From: Candidatus Heimdallarchaeota archaeon
GTDB lineage: Archaea; Asgardarchaeota; Heimdallarchaeia; Heimdallarchaeales; Heimdallarchaeaceae
DNA: 64,000 bases
Assembly (NCBI GenBank): GCA_030603365.1
Contig: JAUVXV010000006.1
Span: forward strand, 62,001 to 126,000
Reading direction: 5' to 3'
Shown piece after piece: positions 46,732 to 54,236 of the stretch. The position numbers and the translations under genes were made by a program. Numbering within the stretch: the first letter of the stretch is position 1; each line of letters starts with the position of its first letter. The notes below the pieces were generated by a model, which had not been told where the DNA came from, did not search any database, and was given only the letters and a program-made list of their open reading frames with translations.

Positions 46732-46953
46732 TTAATATCTTCTTGGTTTTTGCTGTTGAAAGCACTCTCTACAATAAACTGGTCTTGAACCGTCAGGTTT
46801 GAAAGGAACTTCTGTTTCTTGCTTACATTTAGCACAAGTAGCTTTATGGAGTTCTACTGGTCTCCTTTGACCAAATCCTGAACTTCTACCTCTATTTCCA
46901 CTTCTATTGTTTGACCTACCGCCACTTCTATTTCGATTATCTCTATATGACAT
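46732..46953 (-). CDS. Small zinc-ribbon protein with a Gly/Arg/Asn-rich N-terminus
   Basis: The ATG at 46953 gives 73 residues. The first 35 residues are low-complexity RGG/RSN repeats like RNA-binding tails. The C-terminal CAKCKQETEVPFKPDGSRPVYCRECFQQQKP carries a CxxC...CxxC zinc ribbon. Proteins of this kind (CxxC-x-CxxC ribbon) occur in archaea and CPR bacteria. AAGGT upstream of the start is a possible SD. Role unknown, perhaps RNA chaperone-like. Confidence 0.7.
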   Translation of the reverse strand: MSYRDNRNRSGGRSNNRSGNRGRSSGFGQRRPVELHKATCAKCKQETEVPFKPDGSRPVYCRECFQQQKPRRY

Positions 46954-47221
46954 TGTTTTTACCTTTGTTTCTTTTTTGCAGCTAACCGATAGCAAAATTA
47001 GTTAATCTATGCAAAAAAACTGTCCTACTTTGTTCATTTCAACCAGTTTCTCATAAAATACCTAGTTCTAGCTACTTGAATTCTCTACAATTCATCAAAA
47101 AAATCTCTGCTATTTAAACAATTATATCTGACTGGAGTTTCTCCTTACCATTCTTTGGATGAATTTATCACAAACACTAAGGAGTTTCTTTAGGAGGATT
47201 GAGGAAGAATTAAATAATCAA

Positions 47222-47237
47222 GTACATTCAATTGTAC
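47222..47237. promoter_or_regulatory. Short palindrome upstream of the EVE-like gene
   Basis: GTACATTCAATTGTAC has 5-bp arms GTACA/TGTAC and lies 7 bases before the ATG at 47245. It could be an operator or part of an RNA hairpin; no second copy was seen. Confidence 0.35.
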
Positions 47238-47244
47238 GAGAAAC

Positions 47245-47787
47245 ATGAAATTAAGAATTCAGAGAAATATGTGGAAAATTTCAGCAAGCGAAAGAGTTAC
47301 AGATAAACCTGCTTTTTGGGAGGAGTTTCGAGACAATAATATTATTGCATTTGGAACCTACGGTGAAGGTGATATCCAGCATTATGATAATGTTAGTGAT
47401 CTTGAAAAGAAAATTTCAGAACTTAAAAATACCAAACATAGTAGCCCAACAGCTAATTTCTGTTTCGAATTTAGAGATGAAGTCGAATCAGGAGACATAG
47501 TGATTGTTTATGCTAGAAAGACAATTTTTGGAATAGGATATGTAATCAGTGGATATTACTACAAAGAGGATGAACTAGGGAAAGGAAAAGGAGAGAAGGA
47601 GGAATTTGGTTACAAAGATGGAATCCCTAATAGAAGAGATGTAAAATGGATTGTAACAAATAGTATAAAGGATGAAAAGTTAGCAATACTAAGTAAACCT
47701 CAAATCACTTTCTTTAAGCTCAACAAAGAACAAGAAAAAACCGTAATAAAGGTATTGAAAAAACAGCAAATCTTAGATAGAGATTAA
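47245..47787 (+). CDS. EVE/PUA-like modified-base-reader-type protein
   Basis: A 180-residue protein. The pattern W-K-I-S at the start, AFWEEFRDNNIIAFG, then FRDEVESGDIVIVYARKTIFGIGYVISGYYYKED and later VKWIVTN is typical of EVE-like domains, which bind modified bases and are often fused to McrB-like restriction proteins. Here the domain stands alone, followed by an HNH nuclease gene on the opposite strand. Inference: reader of modified DNA or a tRNA-related base. Confidence 0.55.
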   Translation: MKLRIQRNMWKISASERVTDKPAFWEEFRDNNIIAFGTYGEGDIQHYDNVSDLEKKISELKNTKHSSPTANFCFEFRDEVESGDIVIVYARKTIFGIGYVISGYYYKEDELGKGKGEKEEFGYKDGIPNRRDVKWIVTNSIKDEKLAILSKPQITFFKLNKEQEKTVIKVLKKQQILDRD

Positions 47788-47860
47788 TTTAGTAGTGGAA
47801 AAAATTAGAAAGAAGTCCTAAAAGTCTTCGTTGAAGAAAATATCTTTGATTTACATAGGA

Positions 47861-49054
47861 TCAGATTAAATCATTATTTATTCCTTTTATCTGCTCAATT
47901 ATTAGCTTAATTGATTTATCTAGTGAATCCATTTCCAACAATTCCGCTTCTTTTCCACCCAGTATTAGCAGTTCTTCTGGATTTTCTTTGAAATAACTCA
48001 ACCATACTCTGAGATAATTGCTCAATCTCCTCTGCATCTTTTTCTCTAGTTCAACTATTTTGTCAGATTTCTTACTATTACATGATTTACATGTTGGGAA
48101 CAGGTTCCAGAATCTATCTACAGGATATTTTGACCAGGGTATAAAATGGTCTAGATCAAATGATTTAATCTCTTTCTCACAATAGATACAGTGCATGGGT
48201 TCAAATATCTGTAAAGCGATCTTTCTCAGTTTATTCATCTTCAGTGTTTCCCTCTCAGGTTCTTTCTTATGAAGATTTAATCCATTAAATAGAGCATATA
48301 TTGCTTTTGAATCATTCTGTAAATAATTCTCAACAGAATATTCTAACCATCTCTTTATTATAGCGTCCTTTATGAAAAATCTTGATTTTGCTAATTCTCT
48401 ATAAGTATAATGTCCCATTTGGATGAATAGTGTTTCTTCTCTCTCCAACTCAAACCAAGACATCTCTCCTCTTTTTCCCTTCCAAGCAGTAGACTTTGAA
48501 CGAATACTCTGATAATCCTCTAATTCTCCTGAAAGTAGAGTATTATTATACAATCCAAACAAAGCAAAAGATTCTTCTTTGAACTTAACACCAGAAGTTA
48601 GTTCTTCCTGAAGATTTCTGTTACTTGCTATTTTGATATACTGTAAAGGTTGATCAATTATCTGATACCTGATTTTAATTAGAAGAGAGGTGAGTTCTTT
48701 ATCCAATATCTCATCAGCTTCGATTTTCTCTTTTATTTTCAAAATTGCTTCTGGAGTTAGATATGAAAAGGATTTATCCTGCTGCTTTTCTACAAATTCC
48801 CTTATTATTTTGTGTAGTGAGATTTGTGCTGGTCCTTGTTTGATTCCTTTTTCTCCATAAATCATTAAAGGGTAGTAATAGTATAACCATTGCTTAGCTA
48901 GATAGACTATGGGTATATTATGAAATCCGTTTTGAGGATATTCATTAGGGTTTTCAATGATATAATCCACCAATGCAGATATCAGTGCAAATTTGTATGT
49001 ACTGGATTTCTTCTCGCTAAATAGAACTGATTCAATTCCTATCAAAACTTCCAT
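47861..49054 (-). CDS. HNH endonuclease (restriction-like)
   Basis: A 397-residue protein. The C-terminal HNH domain is CIYCEKEIKSFDLDHFIPWSKYPVDRFWNLFPTCKSCNSKKSD (about 290-335), with CxxC, the Asp-His of DHFIPWS and CxxC/N zinc and metal sites. The N-terminal 280 residues are mixed helix and strand with no recognised family and probably bind the target. It is convergent with the EVE-like gene; the two ends are 73 bases apart. Confidence 0.8.
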   Translation of the reverse strand: MEVLIGIESVLFSEKKSSTYKFALISALVDYIIENPNEYPQNGFHNIPIVYLAKQWLYYYYPLMIYGEKGIKQGPAQISLHKIIREFVEKQQDKSFSYLTPEAILKIKEKIEADEILDKELTSLLIKIRYQIIDQPLQYIKIASNRNLQEELTSGVKFKEESFALFGLYNNTLLSGELEDYQSIRSKSTAWKGKRGEMSWFELEREETLFIQMGHYTYRELAKSRFFIKDAIIKRWLEYSVENYLQNDSKAIYALFNGLNLHKKEPERETLKMNKLRKIALQIFEPMHCIYCEKEIKSFDLDHFIPWSKYPVDRFWNLFPTCKSCNSKKSDKIVELEKKMQRRLSNYLRVWLSYFKENPEELLILGGKEAELLEMDSLDKSIKLIIEQIKGINNDLI

Positions 49055-49188
49055 AGATTCAAAGAAGATTCTTTCAATAAAAATCTAGTGTAGTTTTATT
49101 ATATAGGTAAGAATTTAGCAAAATAATACCATTCACAGACATTTTAACCATTTTTTTATTAAGTTAAAAGCAATTTTATGTGTCTCTA

Positions 49189-49638
49189 ATGTCCGATAAT
49201 AGCATTTCCAGAAAGGTTGATATAAGTTGGGGATTTGAGCTCACTATAATAGATACCCCGAACACATTATATAGTTCAGTTTATGAATCTGAAAGAACAG
49301 AAGAAGCTTTATTAGAGATGCTAAAAAATAAGAGAAATAGATATTTCTATATTGTTAGTACTCCGAAAATGCGAATTGAATCAAGATCTTTTATTCAGAA
49401 GTTAATGCAATTAAAGGATAAACTAAGAAATTTTGAATTTGTTTTTGTTAAAGGAAACAAGGATCCTGATGAAGAAATATTAAACTTGGCTTTATCACTA
49501 AAATGTCCAGTTATTTCTAATGATAAATTTAAACAGAGACATTACGATCGGTTTAGAAATAAAAAAATTGAGATATGGAGATTCAAAATTAATAAGAAGA
49601 CAAATTGTTTGAAAATATATGAAAAATGGAGACTATAG
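49189..49638 (+). CDS. PIN/NYN-like ribonuclease candidate
   Basis: ATG 49189 gives 149 residues (an in-frame GTG at 49180 is possible). An alpha/beta layout with ILNLALSLKCPVISNDKFKQRHYDRF (about 105-130) resembles the last acidic block of NYN/Zc3h12a-type PIN domains (SNDxF). The acidic residue of the first strand (TIIDTPN) would complete the site. The assignment is moderate; no antitoxin partner is adjacent. Confidence 0.5.
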   Translation: MSDNSISRKVDISWGFELTIIDTPNTLYSSVYESERTEEALLEMLKNKRNRYFYIVSTPKMRIESRSFIQKLMQLKDKLRNFEFVFVKGNKDPDEEILNLALSLKCPVISNDKFKQRHYDRFRNKKIEIWRFKINKKTNCLKIYEKWRL

Positions 49639-49659
49639 TAATCAAATATGGGTGTTTAG

Positions 49660-50319
49660 ATGGTTTATCAAATAAGAAGGATAGAAGCAGAGGACGATAT
49701 AGCAGGGTTAAGTCTTGGTTTAGCAATTCTCCTACCTGTTTATAGTTATGATTTACTATTTGGTTTTACTATACAAAAATCAGGTTCAGAAACTCTAAGA
49801 ATCTGTAAATATAGACCTATAGAAGAAAAGATAAAGATGTATAGCAACATTGATTTTGCTAAACATGATATCAAAGAAGAACTATTGATCAAGATAACAG
49901 ACTCTCTGGATTATGTTCTTGAAGAATATAGTACTTTAGATGAAATATTTGCATATAGGAAAAATCAAATTTTAGATTCAAGTTTGAAAGGAGGAAATTT
50001 GAGTAACTTAGTGTATTCTGTTTGTTATTATGAGAATAAACGACACTTCGGATTTTGCTTTATGAGAGATGAGAGAGATGAGCCAATATTACGATTCTTT
50101 AGAGTTGATGTTGATTATGGATCAGTATATCCAAGATCTCTTAGAAAAGACTATTATGAAGAACATAGATACTTTGGAATATCTCTAAGAGATTTAAAAT
50201 ACCGAGATTTTATGAAAGCTTTACTTGAAATACTCTTAGAAACACTTGAAATTATCCAAGAAGGAGAACCTAGTTTCAGAGAATTTCATAAGTATGCTGA
50301 TAAATTCACACTCTTTTAA
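49660..50319 (+). CDS. Unknown protein
   Basis: A 219-residue protein following the PIN-like gene by 21 bases on the same strand, so probably co-transcribed. It has hydrophobic strands and a Tyr/Arg-rich central segment (FFRVDVDYGSVYPRSLRKDYYEEHRYF), then a helical C-terminus. No family recognised and no catalytic motif seen. Confidence 0.45.
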   Translation: MVYQIRRIEAEDDIAGLSLGLAILLPVYSYDLLFGFTIQKSGSETLRICKYRPIEEKIKMYSNIDFAKHDIKEELLIKITDSLDYVLEEYSTLDEIFAYRKNQILDSSLKGGNLSNLVYSVCYYENKRHFGFCFMRDERDEPILRFFRVDVDYGSVYPRSLRKDYYEEHRYFGISLRDLKYRDFMKALLEILLETLEIIQEGEPSFREFHKYADKFTLF

Positions 50320-50327
50320 TTTTTTGT

Positions 50328-50711
50328 TTATAAATTTTCTCTTCTATAATTCACATCATCTTCATGTTGATCATCAAAATCATTTTCTGATAAAAGAACT
50401 AGATCAAATTTAGCTCCAGATTGAAAATCAAGATGAACAACATTGTAATTGCTTCCAGGATAAACATTATCAGCTTTAAAATTTGATTTTAAAACTGAAA
50501 TTAATCTAGGATAAAAAGACTCTTCTGAAGGATTACCTGTAACAGAGAATATTACATCCATATCACTATCTGGTCTGTGTGTCCTAAGAGCTCGTGATCC
50601 AGCTTGAGCTATTCTAGAAATTTTCAGATTTGATTTTGTCATTACATTAACTATACTCTTCCATAGTCTATGATAATGAGCTTCACTATTCTTATTATTA
50701 TTAAATGTCAT
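50328..50711 (-). CDS. MNT-like nucleotidyltransferase
   Basis: A 127-residue minimal nucleotidyltransferase. The signature AQAGSRALRTHRPDSDMDVIF has GS at 38-39 and the metal-binding Asp50 and Asp52. A third acidic residue is in LDFQSGAKFDLVLL (Asp95 or Asp103). Many such proteins are antitoxins or modifiers of HEPN RNases. Its neighbour on the same strand is the OAS-like gene (about 100 bases away), so the two could work together. The HEPN-like 309-residue gene lies beyond that. Confidence 0.75.
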   Translation of the reverse strand: MTFNNNKNSEAHYHRLWKSIVNVMTKSNLKISRIAQAGSRALRTHRPDSDMDVIFSVTGNPSEESFYPRLISVLKSNFKADNVYPGSNYNVVHLDFQSGAKFDLVLLSENDFDDQHEDDVNYRRENL

Positions 50712-50813
50712 GACAAAGTAATTGTTATTAAATTATAAAAAGCTTTAGAATTCCATTGCAGTTATACTGAAAACACATACAACAAAACCAAGTTTTTTAG
50801 ATGCAACAAGATT

Positions 50814-51584
50814 CTATTTGAAAATAAAGGTTTCATCAATTGGATTAGTCTTTATCTTCTTGTATGCGTTTTTCGATTCACTTAAAAGAAATTCTTTTTT
50901 TGGGAAACTGAAATTATATGAAACTAGTGATCTATTCCTAGAATCAAACAATTGCAGATTATCCTTTAGTTCAGAATCTTTAATATATTCAAAAAACAAC
51001 TTCAGAGAATCTGTAAAAGTTTCAGGTTCATTGCTTTTGAAACAACGTACTAGTATTAATTCAATTGCAAAAGAAGGAATATTTCCAGTATTAGGAGAAT
51101 TTTCAGGTAAATCTCTCCAATATTTTAGAATTCTAGCAGATCCTTTAAACAGATCACCATAACCTGCTATTTCAGCAACTTCTTTCATTGATCTTTGTGC
51201 TCTTCCCAGATCATCAGTTAAACCATATTTAGTTGGTAAAACATCCATATGAACTCCTCTTACAGTTATATTTACTGATCTCTTACGTATTATAGATTGT
51301 GTTGTAGAACAGCCTTTGAGAGTTGTTTGAAATCTTTCTAATATTTTTTCCATATCTTGTTTTGGGGAAAGCAGAACTACAGCATCAAGATCACTTTGTC
51401 CTTTGATTCCTGTTCCCTTACCTATGGAACCACATTTCCAAATTTCTACCTTAAGGATATTCTTATTACCATCTAGACATTTGGAAACCGAATTTAAAGC
51501 TGCATTATAATTTCTTATATCAGATATACTAGGTTTCAATTTCTTTGCTAAACTGACTAATCTATCTTCAAAACTCATTTTCAA
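50814..51584 (-). CDS. OAS-like nucleotidyltransferase (CD-NTase superfamily)
   Basis: A 256-residue protein. CGSIGKGTGIKGQSDLDAVVLLSP (residues 51-74) matches the GS..KGT....SD.D signature, with Asp65 and Asp67. The third acidic residue is in VHMDVLPTKYGL (Asp114), like the FDVLPA block of 2'-5'-oligoadenylate synthases. The C-terminal part has KGSARILKYWRDL and PSFAIELILVRCF, equivalent to the OAS C-terminal helices. This points to the OAS/CD-NTase branch rather than CCA or MNT. It lies 4 bases downstream of the 309-residue gene. Product unknown; it could make a cyclic or linear oligonucleotide. Confidence 0.75.
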   Translation of the reverse strand: MKMSFEDRLVSLAKKLKPSISDIRNYNAALNSVSKCLDGNKNILKVEIWKCGSIGKGTGIKGQSDLDAVVLLSPKQDMEKILERFQTTLKGCSTTQSIIRKRSVNITVRGVHMDVLPTKYGLTDDLGRAQRSMKEVAEIAGYGDLFKGSARILKYWRDLPENSPNTGNIPSFAIELILVRCFKSNEPETFTDSLKLFFEYIKDSELKDNLQLFDSRNRSLVSYNFSFPKKEFLLSESKNAYKKIKTNPIDETFIFK

Positions 51585-51588
51585 TTCC

Positions 51589-52518
51589 TCAACTATACTT
51601 CTTTACAATATTCCTTACTAAGGATTCTAGTTCTAATAAATCTTTTTGGACGAATTTTTGTTCACTTTTTTCCTGAGGATGTATAAAAAATGTCAAGACT
51701 TTATTAGATGCTAGCATTGAATCCTTATCAATAAAGTTTACAACATGCTTATCAAATAAATGGTGAATAATACTTCCAAATGTTTTAGTTTTAAACAAGT
51801 CAACAAGGAAATTTGAGTAATTATCTTTTAAAACACTCTCCATAGAATATCTAAAAAGAAATGCTCCAATTGCTAAACCATAGTCATCGTTCCTATTTAT
51901 TTCTTCTATTGCTAAATCAATCATACTGTTTCTTCGTTCTTGTACTAATTGATTTTCTATGAATTTTATCTTGTTCTTTGCTTCGTGTATAAGGTATGGT
52001 GAGGTAAGAATTGCTTTTATCTTTAGTTCGATTTCTCTCAATTTCTTCTTATACCCATTTTTAACAGAATTACTAATTATATTATCTTGTTCAGATTCTT
52101 CATTTAATTCTGTCAAAATATAGAAATCTTCGTATTTTCTATGATATAAAATTGTTTTCCCTTCTTGATTTCTCTTTGAATAACCCCAATCAGTAAAGTA
52201 CCAAGGTTTCTTAACTAGAATCATATTGAAAAGACTTTTTTTATCTGAAGGACTTGTCAATTCTTGAAAAAGCTGATAGAGATAATCTTCTGAATATTTC
52301 TTCAGATATGCTGCTGTAGTTATTTGCCAGTGTATAAACTGTTCAAATAATTTATCACTGAGAAAAATGTCAGAAATTACTGGCTGAATTTTTACATAAT
52401 CAGAATTAGATGATTCATCTCTTGTTGTCAATGTAAGCTTCTTAATACTCTCAATTAGCAAATCATTTATTTCCTGAAATTCCTTAAGCTGTTCCGCAAA
52501 TAGTGTTACAATATCCAT
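51589..52518 (-). CDS. Unknown helical protein paired with the OAS-like gene
   Basis: A 309-residue protein, helical, with no recognised enzymatic motif. The late block FLFRYSMESVLKDNYSNFLVDLFK and the end FIHPQEKSEQKFVQKDLLELESLVRNIVKKY resemble HEPN/DUF4145-type helices, without a clear Rx4-6H pair. It is followed by the OAS-like gene after 4 bases, so it is probably an operon partner, possibly effector or sensor. Confidence 0.5.
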   Translation of the reverse strand: MDIVTLFAEQLKEFQEINDLLIESIKKLTLTTRDESSNSDYVKIQPVISDIFLSDKLFEQFIHWQITTAAYLKKYSEDYLYQLFQELTSPSDKKSLFNMILVKKPWYFTDWGYSKRNQEGKTILYHRKYEDFYILTELNEESEQDNIISNSVKNGYKKKLREIELKIKAILTSPYLIHEAKNKIKFIENQLVQERRNSMIDLAIEEINRNDDYGLAIGAFLFRYSMESVLKDNYSNFLVDLFKTKTFGSIIHHLFDKHVVNFIDKDSMLASNKVLTFFIHPQEKSEQKFVQKDLLELESLVRNIVKKYS

Positions 52519-52586
52519 CCGTTTTAAGCTCCGTCTTATAATAACTGATGTTAAAATTATACTTACTAGTTCATTAATGTATTTTG

Positions 52587-53006
52587 TTATTTCCTGAAAT
52601 CATCAATTGCTTTGTTAGCTAATTTATCTGCTTCTTTATTTTCTTCTCTCCGAATATGAGAATACGAAACCTTTTCAAAATAAGTTTCTTTCTTTTTTAC
52701 TTCTTCAAAGAGCTCTTTTAGTTTTTCATTTCTTATTCTATATACACCTGTAAGATGATTAACAAGTAATTCAGAATCACTTAGAACATGTACTTTTCCT
52801 CTACAAACGCCTGCACACATGTCAAGCCCATAAATTAATGCGTTGTATTCAGCTTGATTATTTGTTAAACGGTTTCCAAGATATTTTGAACCTTTTTCTA
52901 ATATGTTTCCTGACATATCTTTAATTATAAATCCTCCACCAGCTTTACCAGGATTACCTCTAGAACATCCGTCTACAAATAATCTAACCTCAAAACACTT
53001 CTTCAT
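52587..53006 (-). CDS. rnhA: Ribonuclease HI
   Basis: The ATG at 53006 (MKKCFEVRLF) gives 139 residues. The four catalytic acidic residues are in FVDGCSRGNPG, NNQAEYNAL, LSDSELLV and REENKEADKLANKA (D-E-D-D order). It cleaves RNA in RNA-DNA hybrids. The length and motifs are standard for RNase HI of the archaeal/bacterial RnhA type. It is a lone gene between defence genes. Confidence 0.88.
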   Translation of the reverse strand: MKKCFEVRLFVDGCSRGNPGKAGGGFIIKDMSGNILEKGSKYLGNRLTNNQAEYNALIYGLDMCAGVCRGKVHVLSDSELLVNHLTGVYRIRNEKLKELFEEVKKKETYFEKVSYSHIRREENKEADKLANKAIDDFRK

Positions 53007-53201
53007 CTCGAGTATACGTTTTTTAGGAAACAAATTAAAGGTTTTACTAAAATAAATGATAATTGTAAAAAATATCTATAAAATTACCTTTTATTCTTCA
53101 AATTCCTAAATGTTTAATTAATAAAGTTCTAAAACTAAATAGGTAAGAAGAACTTAAAATTATGGACTCGGAGAGATCAGTATACCAAATAAAAATTCTA
53201 G

Positions 53202-54236
53202 CTAACGTTCCAGATCTCTTAATTTCTGAAAAATTTTATCAGTCAGAATTTCTCTTTCTTTGCTATGATGAAATCTTTGATGGCAATTTGGACATACAGC
53301 AACAACATTATCGGGAGAATCTGTTCCACCATCACTTAAGGGAACCAAATGATGTATCTCTAAAAAAGGTTCCTCATTTTCAGTTATGAAAGGCGCTGGA
53401 CTATCGCAGCATTCACACTTACCCTTTGATCGTATCTTAGCATACTTGCGGACATTATGATCCCTTAAGTATTGTATAGTTTCAATTGTACTTTTCCTGA
53501 TATTTTCTAGTTTGCTTCTTATGATTTCTAACAGATCACCCAAGTTTTTTTCTTCAACTATTTGTTCGATTAATTTCTCATAACTCTGAAGAATATCAGT
53601 AGAAACGGCACTAGTGTCATATATCATTGATTTATCTTCATTCTCAGCGATATTAACTAACCAAGGATTAACCAATCTTAACAGATTTGTTTTCATTTCT
53701 ATAAAAGTTTCTTCGTTCAGAACAGGATGTAGAAGTTTGATCTCTTGTGGAATGCTTAATTTGTAATAATAGTTTCGACCTCTCTTTCCTTTACTTAGAA
53801 GGCCTTCTTCAATTCTCTTAGTTATCTTATAAACTCTAAAAATAGCTAGATATCCTTGTTCTTGATTCTCAAAATAATTAAATGGAGCAATTGGATCCCA
53901 GACTTGAAAGAATCTGTTGCACAGATTTTCAAACATTTCATAATTAACATTAACCTTTAGATAAGAATCAATGAAGGCAACATATTCCAAAGGGAAAGGT
54001 TCATTCAAGATACTGTTTTCATTTAATGAACCTAAAGAAGATAGTTTGAATGTTGCTTTTGTTAATTTAGTATCAAGTAAGAAAGGACCGATATGAGGAT
54101 TCATTTCCTTTTTACAGAGCAGTATTTGATGGTTTTTATATAAATTCTCAAAACCAAATGTCATAGAAAAGATATTTACAATCTCATCGCGTAATGCATA
54201 TATTAGTTCCATGACATTCACCTTACTTAGTCTCAA
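53202..54236 (-). CDS. HNH endonuclease, last gene of the Dpt-like operon
   Basis: A 344-residue protein. The C-terminal HNH domain is CECCDSPAPFITENEEPFLEIHHLVPLSDGGTDSPDNVVAVCPNCHQRFH (about 272-323), with CxxC, IHH, N and CxxC-H elements. The N-terminal 260 residues have no recognised family. The start overlaps the large ATPase gene by 4 bases, so it is the nuclease partner of this operon. Confidence 0.85.
   Translation of the reverse strand: MRLSKVNVMELIYALRDEIVNIFSMTFGFENLYKNHQILLCKKEMNPHIGPFLLDTKLTKATFKLSSLGSLNENSILNEPFPLEYVAFIDSYLKVNVNYEMFENLCNRFFQVWDPIAPFNYFENQEQGYLAIFRVYKITKRIEEGLLSKGKRGRNYYYKLSIPQEIKLLHPVLNEETFIEMKTNLLRLVNPWLVNIAENEDKSMIYDTSAVSTDILQSYEKLIEQIVEEKNLGDLLEIIRSKLENIRKSTIETIQYLRDHNVRKYAKIRSKGKCECCDSPAPFITENEEPFLEIHHLVPLSDGGTDSPDNVVAVCPNCHQRFHHSKEREILTDKIFQKLRDLER

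Noticed and set aside
50328..50711. MNT as the antitoxin of a classical HEPN-MNT toxin-antitoxin pair
   Set aside because: No HEPN toxin with an Rx4-6H motif is directly adjacent; the neighbouring 309-residue protein lacks a clear motif.
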